A stretch of 64,000 nucleotides of DNA from Zelopaecilomyces penicillatus (lineage: Eukaryota; Ascomycota; Sordariomycetes; Hypocreales; Pseudodiploosporaceae), in NCBI GenBank assembly GCA_005765155.1, contig VCCP01000003.1:5890001-5954000 (forward strand), given 5' to 3'. Position numbers and translations under genes: made by a program. The notes beneath the pieces are model-generated. The model saw only the letters and a list, made by a program, of their open reading frames with translations, did no database searches and was not told the DNA's origin. This document shows positions 56,236-64,000 of this stretch, in pieces (position 1 is the stretch's first letter; each line of letters opens with the position of its first letter).

Positions 56236-56867
56236 CGGCTGGAGCGCCACATTTCTTGAAGCACTTGATGTCACAGATTCACAGACGCAACTCACCAGAT
56301 GAAAGAGAGGCCCATCGAGGCAGTCACCGTCACGGCAGTTACGGCAGTCGAGAGTCATGAGTCGAGGCATTCGCGGCAGTTAAGATGACATGCTGTAGCG
56401 CCCTGGATAGGCCACCTGTTCAATCCAATAACGAGTCGGCTGTGGGTTGGAGGGGCTGAATCTGCTACACTTCACTCAAGTGAGAAACTCTACAAGTTCA
56501 ACGTCCGATATCGCCGAATGAGATTGTTATGCTCTGGAACGCGAACCTTTCGAGAAAATGACATGGGATGGTTCTTCATCCATACTGGAACACTATTTGT
56601 CTTTTCTGATTGTCCATTGTCGTGGCCTCTGCGACACTGCCCAACAAACAATGACATTCCAGGACGATTGCTCATCATGCTGCTGCTTCAAAATGTGACA
56701 ATCCTGACTCCATAAGGGAGACAGAACAGGCTCCTACTAATCGGATTCAATATGACAATAGCAGTTACATTTCTAGAGGCTTAATTCTAGATATATTTTA
56801 CAAATCTGTCTATGATGTCTTTTGTGCAAAACACACAACCGGGCCAACCCAGTCGCCATCCAACCAG
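56236..56867. other. intergenic, no gene seen
   Basis: Includes three short GGCAGT-type repeats near 56318-56380 and the 3' flank of the carboxylesterase. Nothing else. Confidence 0.4.
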
Positions 56868-58665
56868 CTAACCTTGTTTTACACATCCACCATCATACAT
56901 ATTCCCAATAGCCGTATTCGATCCCGTCTTGTTCTCGAATCCAATTCTTAGAAGCGTGCTCTTGTCAGCTACATACCGTGGCCACCCCTTCTCATAATTG
57001 ATCAACCCCCGGCTAGGGTCTTTCGCAAATGCTGCCCACGCTCCTCGCATCGAGCGACCTACAGCGTCTTGCTCTTTCGTGTTCTTTATCCTATCCTGCT
57101 TCACAGTGCCAAATAGGACCGGGACTTCCGCGTAGTGGTATACTCCGCTGGGTGGCTTCGTTGATAGAATCAAGTTCGGGAAGTCGCCCATGTATCGGTA
57201 CCGCCAAGTGGGATTGCCTTGCTGGATAGATAAATCTGCGCGGGCAGCGGTAGGACACTCCGAGAGGGCCAGATTGCCGGCCTTAATCTCTGGAAGTGAT
57301 ATGTTCCGGTCGAAGAGAACGGTGAACAAGCCGAATTCGTTATCCACGACTCCAATAAGCATGGGCAGTTTGGCACCCTTAACGTGAGTATTGTTACTGA
57401 AAACCAGCTTCTCATCAAGTGTGGGGGCGTATGGAAATGGTGGTATACCCTCCTCAGTTCCTCCTAGGGTGGGGTAAAGATTACGGGCAATTTCCAAAGC
57501 CGGCTTTCTCTTCATACATTTCGCAACCTCTGCATTCGTACGAGTCGACCGACCACATCCAACAGCTGCCGCCGCGTCGAACCAGTTTTTTTGCGCCAGT
57601 TGGGGAGACCGAGTGCTGAACTCTTTGGTACCAGACTGCATGATGACTCCATGGACAATAGGATTGTTTGCCCAGGCACTGATGTAATAGTCGATTGAAA
57701 CGGATCCAGCGCTTTCTCCAAAGAGTGTGATGCGCGAAGGATCACCGCCAAAGCTGGCAATGTTCTTGCTAACCCACTCAATGGCTAAACGCTGGTCAAG
57801 AAGTCCTAGATTCTCACGACCCGCCGGGTTTCCAGGGAATCCAAATATCGAGAGCCGGTAGCTACATTTGTGTAAATGTTAGCATAACTCTTCTCTGCTG
57901 GGCAATACTCCGATGTAGTTCATGGAGAGTAGCCAAAGTGAACAGGGTGTATGTCTCTTACTTGATGGTGACCAGGACCACATCTTCCTGGTCGGCAAAA
58001 AATTGGCCGTTGAAGCTCGACACCGCAGAACCACCTGTTGAGTATTAAGGAAAGCTATGCATAATGTTGCAGTAGGGCGGCATGCATACCTGCGACAAAT
58101 GATCCTCCATGAATCCACACCAGCACAGCCTTTTTCTTCTGTCCACACTGAGGTTTCGTCCACACATTCAGAGTGAGGCAATCTTCGCTCAACTCCAGGG
58201 GAGGATTGAAAATTTCCTTGATCATGTCAATACCAATATCAGTGATTCCCCATCGCTTGATGAGCTTCTCAGGCACAATGGAATCATCAGCGGTAACATT
58301 GGATCGAATACAAGCAGGTCCCTAAAAAGCAAGATGAGAATTTCTCGTCAGCCAAAGCGCCTCCACAATGATTATCAGTTTGCTTTGTGGATTTCTTTGC
58401 TACAACTTACAAACTTGTTACCGCGAAGCTTCGATTTACTCAGGTACGGTTCCGGAACCTCAAATCTAAGTTCTCCCACGGGAGGCTTTGCGTACGGAAT
58501 GCCGAGATATTCAGACACGCCTTGGGCATTAGAGGCAGGGTGGCCATTTACTGGCCCGCTGGTTGTAGATACAGTCTGTCCTACTTTCCAGAGAACTGGA
58601 TTAGAAGTAAGGGTGGCCAGCCCAACGGGGGCTAGGATTGTAGAGAAGAAGAGAAAGTACTGCAT
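56868..58665 (-). CDS. secreted type-B carboxylesterase/lipase
   Basis: Four exons on the minus strand (58665-58411, 58321-58090, 58034-57962, 57861-56868) give 517 residues. A signal peptide (MQYFLFFSTILAPVGLA) precedes the alpha/beta-hydrolase domain. Diagnostic blocks are LGIPYAKPPVGELRF, EDCLTLNVW, VWIHGGSFVAGG (oxyanion hole), TLFGESAGS (nucleophile serine), a Glu candidate in VVDNEFGLF and the His candidate in GVYHYAEV. It should hydrolyse carboxyl esters outside the cell; the substrate is not evident. One Cys is conserved before the SEDCL block, as in cholinesterase-like proteins. Confidence 0.92.
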
Positions 58666-59913
58666 GGTGAGATGTTCTTCTTGGTCATGAAGGGACCGAT
58701 GAGATGTTGCGTGAATGATGAGTATGAGGGAGGTGGCGTATTTTATATTGGAAGGCTGCCTCTCTTCTACTTCATCTACGTTGAAACTCTTTTATCCAAG
58801 TCGCCATGAATATTTTCGATGAATTGCTCGGGTATCGTCCATGATAGTGGACTTGCGGACTCACTGGGTTGGTAAGCAGCTTCATCATCACCACCAGCCG
58901 AGAAACATGGACCCGGATAGCTAAACTGTTCCCGATGCACAGTTAGGGCCGGCGACATATTAAAAGGGCTTGTCAGACGATAGCCGTCATTCATATCCCT
59001 TGTCGCCTCTTCGCCAATCATATGTCATCCTTTTGAACGTCTAGGATAAGAGCCGTATGTTGCCTGGCCCCCGAATCGTTCATGGCATGCACTTTCTTTT
59101 CTCATGCTCTCACAAAAGCCTCAAGATTTGCGGACTTGGCGGCTATTCGATACGTCTCGGCAATCCGTTTGACCAAATAAAATTAAACTTCTTAACCCCC
59201 GGGATAAGTTGAGAGATCTGCGAAAAACTAGTTAGCGTGGCTAGGCTTGGCAAAATCCTACGATATAATAGTCTGCGGAGTTTTTGTTTCTCTGGTGATT
59301 GTGATGCGGACTTTGAACGTCGACAACCAAACTTCCGCATCAGGAGCAGGCAGCGCTGTGTTCAATTTGTTTGGGTTTATGAACACTGTTTACAATGGCA
59401 AGCTGAGGCATAAGTATCTCTTATGAGGGCATGTACAAGAATTGAAGGGTTGTATTATTATGTTTTGGTATGCAAAGGAAGTATATGCCAAGACCAGGTA
59501 AGTAGTTCTATATGTGTTATATGTACAGTATGAATCATAATGACAGCAATAGGACTTGCACCCTAAAGACCCATTCGAGTGACGACATGGCCCAAATGCT
59601 GCAATATTTGCCTGTGTGATGGTTGACTGTAGCGTCTATAGTATCACGCAGAAATGCGCGAGCGATCAAGGCGTCATTCGCAATGACTGCTATAATCACT
59701 TGTGGCATGCCTTGGCCGGTTTAGTGATTTTTTGACTTCTGTGTATGGCCCTTGGAAGTGAAAGTTTTGTCTGAAAGTGCGATATCTTTGTGATGACGAT
59801 CCCTTAGAGTGAGAATAGATTCCTTCCATACATAGCGTGGAGACAATACTCAGCCTGTGGAATTCCATTTCCCCTCTTTTCTTTTCATTTTCTCGCAGAG
59901 GAGTATCACCCTA
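58666..59913. other. intergenic, no gene seen
   Basis: Promoter of the carboxylesterase and 3' flank of the amidase. A TATA-like TTTTATATTGG at 58740 lies 75 bp ahead of the esterase start. Confidence 0.5.
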
Positions 59914-61599
59914 TCATATTCCCCTCCTCTCAACAATGTGTCTCAACTCCGTCTTTGGCTGAATCAGAGGCTTCACACTACTCCGCACCATCGTCCTCTG
60001 CTCAAACGCATACGCCAACCCAAACAGCGTCTCCTCAGAAAACGCCGGCCCCACAAACCCCAGCCCAAACGGTTTATTAGGAGCTGAGTCGACTAAACCC
60101 TTGGAGGATTTAATCAGGGGAGCTTTCTTCCCCAGTTTGCCGAGGGGCACTGTCACCACAGGCGTCCCTACAAACGGCGCAAGGAGCACAGCGTGGGGGC
60201 TAAACGACACGATGGCGTCGAGCGAGTGGTTCTGGAATGCGCCCGTGAGACCTAGGGGGCCAAAGTGGTGGACCATGTTGCTGAAATTGCGCCACCATTC
60301 GGGGGAGCTGTTGTTGGAGTTGAGAGCTGTGATGAGGTCCCACTGGTCCATGTCGTGCTCTGGAAACCGCTCGTTTGGGTGGGTGCGTGTGAACTCCATG
60401 AGGTCGGCTAGAGAGGTGATGTTGTTTGGATTGGTTTTGAGATTGGAGAGGTATTTGCTGGGGAGGTTGGTTTGAAAATCGATGCCTTGGGTGGTGTAGT
60501 TGCTGACGTTGTCGGTAGTTGTGAAATATTTGACGGGCCCGGGGAGATCGATGTTATCGATGACTTCAGCGCCGGCGGATCGGAGGACTTTGAGCGCTGA
60601 TTCAAATGCTTCCATGGGCAAGCCTTCGGTGATTTGGGGGATGAGCTTCATGAGTGTTCGAGATACGCCGATTCGCTTGCCTTTGAGTCCGGAATCTTTG
60701 CATGCGCTGACGTAGTCGGGGATAGTCTTAAAGGGAAACACCGTCGTCCAGTCATCCTTGGGGTCGTCTCCGGCAATAGCTTGCAAGAGATAGGCGGCAT
60801 CTTTGACGGTGCGTGTAAGTGTGCCGACTGTGTCTAGATGCTCCGAGAAGGGAATCACCATATGTCGAGACGCAAGTCCAACGGTTGGTCGGAAACCAAC
60901 GAGGTTGTTTTGGTGGGCAGGCAAGATAACAGAGCCACCAGTGTCAGTTCCCAATGCTCCCCAGGCCATACCAACGGATGCAGCTACTGCACTACCGGAT
61001 GAAGAGCCTTTGGGATTCTGGTTGGGGAAATAGGCGCCGAGGGTTTGCCCGCCATAGGCAGACCAGCCATCTGGGGAATCGAGTTCACGGCATGCCGCCC
61101 ATTGAGACATGTTGGCTTTTCCGAGGATAATGGCGCCAGCTTGTCGAAGTTTAGCTACAACTGTGCTGTCCTCGTTGACCTGAGCTCCCAACAGTGCAAA
61201 TGAGCCAGCTGTTGTGTTCATCTTGTCATCTGTAGCAATATTATCCTTGACGATAATGGGTATTCCATGAAGCGGCCCCAAGGGCTCGCCATTCTCATCA
61301 GCGCCGAGTTCTCGTTGAGCATCTAGCTTCGCTGCGATGAAGATTGCATCTGGGTTTGTTTCCGTCACAGCCTTGACATCCTTGTTTGTCTCTTTTATTC
61401 TGGCGAGATAGGCCTTGACGAGATCGACACTGGTGAAGAGACCAGAGTCTAGGCCGGTACGTAGCTCGTCGAGTGTGGCGTCGAGAAGAGGTGGAAAGGC
61501 ATCATGGCGAGCTGCTGGACGGCTGGGGTGGCTGTTGACTAAAGGCGAAGAGATGAGTATGGCATGCACGAGAGCATGCAGTAGCCAAGGAATTCTCAT
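59914..61599 (-). CDS. amidase-signature hydrolase, secreted
   Basis: A single exon of 561 residues. The ATG at 61599 is chosen because MRIPWLLHALVHAILISSPL then forms a signal peptide; the frame is open further upstream but begins there with a TTG. The amidase-signature triad is visible: Lys in IIVKDNIATDD, the cis-Ser in the GSSSGSAVAASVG block, and the nucleophile Ser in LGTDTGGSV. Several NxS/T sites fit secretion. Family members hydrolyse amide bonds of varied small molecules; the substrate cannot be read. It is oriented like the carboxylesterase, about 1.2 kb upstream of it. Confidence 0.92.
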   Translation of the reverse strand: MRIPWLLHALVHAILISSPLVNSHPSRPAARHDAFPPLLDATLDELRTGLDSGLFTSVDLVKAYLARIKETNKDVKAVTETNPDAIFIAAKLDAQRELGADENGEPLGPLHGIPIIVKDNIATDDKMNTTAGSFALLGAQVNEDSTVVAKLRQAGAIILGKANMSQWAACRELDSPDGWSAYGGQTLGAYFPNQNPKGSSSGSAVAASVGMAWGALGTDTGGSVILPAHQNNLVGFRPTVGLASRHMVIPFSEHLDTVGTLTRTVKDAAYLLQAIAGDDPKDDWTTVFPFKTIPDYVSACKDSGLKGKRIGVSRTLMKLIPQITEGLPMEAFESALKVLRSAGAEVIDNIDLPGPVKYFTTTDNVSNYTTQGIDFQTNLPSKYLSNLKTNPNNITSLADLMEFTRTHPNERFPEHDMDQWDLITALNSNNSSPEWWRNFSNMVHHFGPLGLTGAFQNHSLDAIVSFSPHAVLLAPFVGTPVVTVPLGKLGKKAPLIKSSKGLVDSAPNKPFGLGFVGPAFSEETLFGLAYAFEQRTMVRSSVKPLIQPKTELRHIVERRGI

Positions 61600-64000
61600 G
61601 ATGGAAGGTCGATGACGATTGAGAGGATATCTGATAAGGGTATTTAAGGAAAGACCTGTAATAGATGGGGATGAAGACAATAGAAGGTGTATATATGAAG
61701 CAGTGTATGGTGCTGGTATAGTTTGAGGACGATGTCGATATCAAGGGAACCATGGGGCTTATATCTGATTCATGTCTCGAAGCGCAGCCCAGGGGTTGTC
61801 TTGTGCAACCGCCAACCCGATTCTATCATCAGAAGCAAGCCAACGGCCGACGAAGTCCCCCCCCCCCCCCCCCCCCCTTGCCGACTGTGGATGCAGAATC
61901 TCTCTCATCATTGGATCCAAGGGGTGTTGTCTTCGTAGCACGGGCTAATTACGAAATACGCCCACCCAATCCCAGAGCAACCAGCCGAGGAATGAGGTCC
62001 AAATGCCCAACGTCCAACTATCTGATAAAAAGTTGTGTAAATGGGGGGAGATGTGTCTCAGACAGCCATTGAGGCTATGTCTGTTCAGCGCTACGGGACC
62101 CGGAAGCAAAAGCTGCGGCTTCTGATCGGCTGTTTACTTTGACGAGAAGCGGGAGAGGGGGGGACAATAGGAGTGGGTAACCGGGAGCAGATGGCGATCG
62201 AGGGTCGAGGGGGTCGAGAGCAGGGGTGGCTGTACAACACTACGTGGTATAGCATCCGCCAATTGTCAGAATATCGGCTTGTTTTTACTTCTAACGGGGC
62301 CAGTATCTGTTATGCTGTCAACTGTCATTTAGCCGTGTGTCTCTGCGTCCTATGCCAAGTCTTTTACATTCTGTCCCTGTCTCAAAAGCTAGGCACCGTC
62401 CCGCCCAACGCTCCGCTTATCCCTGCGATCACGAGAATGAAGTGGCGTTGAATGCTTCTTGTCCCATCTGCAAGTATCCGAAATCGTGAGAGGCTCATAT
62501 GCAAAAGTTCATCACAGAAGGCGCCCCCCAAACACGCATACCTACCTACGTCATTTATGCTACACACTATATCATCACTGTTTTTCTCTCTCTTGGTCTC
62601 AAGGTTGTGTGGATGGGCTGTGTCACAAAGAAGATGTGCTACTACATGGATGACGGATAGATAGCTAGCTGGGCTAATTCTGGCAACGTTCTTTTGTAAG
62701 AAAGAAAAATGTTTCACAGGCTGGGGTTTCGCAAACAGGGGGGTGTGTGTTAGTGGAGATGTATGCGTATAGGAGGCGTGAGAGGCGTGAGAGGCGTGTC
62801 GTCTGTAATACACATCGGCAGTGTGTGCCGGCGTGGCGTGGCGGCTCAGATGGGGCTATAATGAAGTTTTGTTTTGGGGGAGTAAGGGGGGAGTAAGGAT
62901 ATTGTACCCGATTCATCGCTTCTTCAGAATGAAAACGGAGTTTGCCAGGTATTCTGTAGAGTTACCACCGCCGCCGCCGCCGCCATTCGGAAGTGTTGGT
63001 CGTCATCAATGAGGCGGAAGTGCCACCATTCCAAGGCTGTTAGATGCTTGGTTGGTTGTGCTTGGTGTTGACGGATGTGGCTTATACTTTCGCTACGTGG
63101 GCGTTTCCTGTTCCTGATGGGTGTGTATCTCATTTCCTATTACAAGAAGTACGTAGTATGCTGGTATGCAGCGTTGGATGCAGATTTGATTGGCGGTTTG
63201 GTAGGAAGTTACTGGTTACAACTTGGAACCTGTCAGATGTACGTCCGCATTGGACTGACTACTCGCGCACGATCAACCGCTGGAGACAGATTGTTAGTGC
63301 CCAAGCTGGATAATCAATTGTATATAATTCACACCACATCATGATACTCAATCCTATCTGTCTGCGATTTCATACACAAGGTATCTGTGCCAGCAGCAAC
63401 CCAACCCAAATCCCATGTCGCATCCGGCAGATACATGTAGCAAAAGCCAATGTAGAGACTTCTAGTGCCGACAAACGTTTCACCTCCACAAGTACCAGGT
63501 TGTACTTGTATCATAGACACACCGCAGCCACGACATTCATAGCGAAGCCCAATGGGAATGGCGGTGATGGTGATCACTCTCCCATCTACGGGGGTCCACC
63601 CACTGCCTCCAAACAAAAATGCTGCGCCTCGACGCCGCCCCCGCTGCGGAGAAATCGGGAGGCAGCCAAGCAGCTTATTAGTATGAAGTTGGTCAACTGA
63701 TGAAGGCTTTTGTCTACATTTGACCAACAGCAGCCAATCATGAAGGGCTGATGTGCCGGACTCCCGTGCGGACGATGTCAAAGCACGAACCACATGAGGG
63801 GGGACAGCGACCCTGGATTTTGTTCCTAGAGGCTAGAGTCGATGGATTGGGAGATGGCTTCGTCTTGGCGGGAGTGCCAAGGCCATTGAGACGTTAGCAA
63901 ATGGGGCGAGGCTGCATGTCAACATCCATTGTATTCCTGTAGACTTGCTACCGTCCATGATGCCATTTTGGGGCCCCTTTCCCCCTCACAGCGCTCTACT
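61600..64000. other. right-end region, no gene seen
   Basis: The last 2.4 kb has no supported coding frame or RNA gene. It includes the amidase promoter, a 21-C tract, a small 9-bp repeat (GAGGCGTGA, three copies, 62773-62798) and a CCG run near 62969. Confidence 0.5.
61857..61877. repeat. poly-C tract (21 C)
   Basis: An uninterrupted run of 21 C about 260 bp upstream of the amidase start codon. Confidence 0.9.

Noticed and set aside
1..64000. CRISPR arrays, prophage or bacterial operons
   Set aside because: Introns, 5S and tRNA structure show eukaryotic DNA; no regularly spaced identical repeats with unique spacers.
1..64000. Intact transposons
   Set aside because: No transposase, integrase or reverse transcriptase motifs and no long terminal repeats were recognised.

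Overview
The window is nuclear DNA of a filamentous ascomycete (Pezizomycotina). The signs are many short (about 50-95 nt) GT-AG introns with CTAAC-type branch sites, two dispersed single 5S rRNA genes each with a TATA box 30 nt upstream, an intronless tRNA-Asp, a Rac1 GTPase, and large reductase-terminated secondary-metabolism enzymes. I infer a Sordariomycete, probably hypocrealean, but the sequence alone does not fix genus or species. Exon joins below were worked out by hand from reading frame and splice signals; no RNA or database evidence was available.

Layout. 0.3-11.6 kb (all + strand): a PLP aminotransferase, a quinone-oxidoreductase-like MDR enzyme, a beta-lactamase-fold serine hydrolase and an A-T-R (NRPS-like) carboxylate reductase, which together look like an accessory biosynthetic group. 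12.4-19.1 kb: ordinary genes (an LSB1/PIN3-type SH3 protein, tRNA-Asp, an unknown acidic protein with C-terminal FHFG repeats, a 5S rRNA, an AhpD/CMD-like protein). 19.7-25.0 kb: a gene graveyard with a broken beta-propeller lectin-like gene, two related broken copies of an unknown family, and a third decayed gene. 26.0-39.0 kb: a second 5S rRNA, a sterol C24-methyltransferase paralogue with a changed signature motif, and a 13-exon highly reducing PKS (KS-AT-DH-MT-ER-KR-ACP) ending in a thioester reductase domain. 39.6-46.1 kb: Cms1, a Ser/Thr-rich surface protein whose probable GPI tail lies beyond an in-frame TAG, and a DAL5-type MFS permease. 47.9-50.0 kb: an F-box-like pseudogene with two in-frame stops and a decayed PKS DH fragment. 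50.8-61.6 kb: Nop6, Rac1, a type-B carboxylesterase and an amidase. The last 2.4 kb shows no gene.

How the parts may work together. The A-T-R enzyme and the PKS both release product reductively, as aldehyde or alcohol. An aminotransferase, a quinone reductase, a serine hydrolase and a methyltransferase paralogue lie near one or the other. Whether these are one pathway or two is not decidable here, because 16 kb of ordinary and decayed genes lies between the A-T-R gene and the methyltransferase/PKS pair.

The most unusual signal outside genes is a family of short intergenic arrays at seven places, built from an exact 10-bp period of near-palindromic units (consensus close to AGAAATYTCT). Other repeated themes are pieces resembling the local PKS at 39.2 and 49.7 kb, in-frame stops in three reading frames, and recurrent GTTCGT 5' splice sites.
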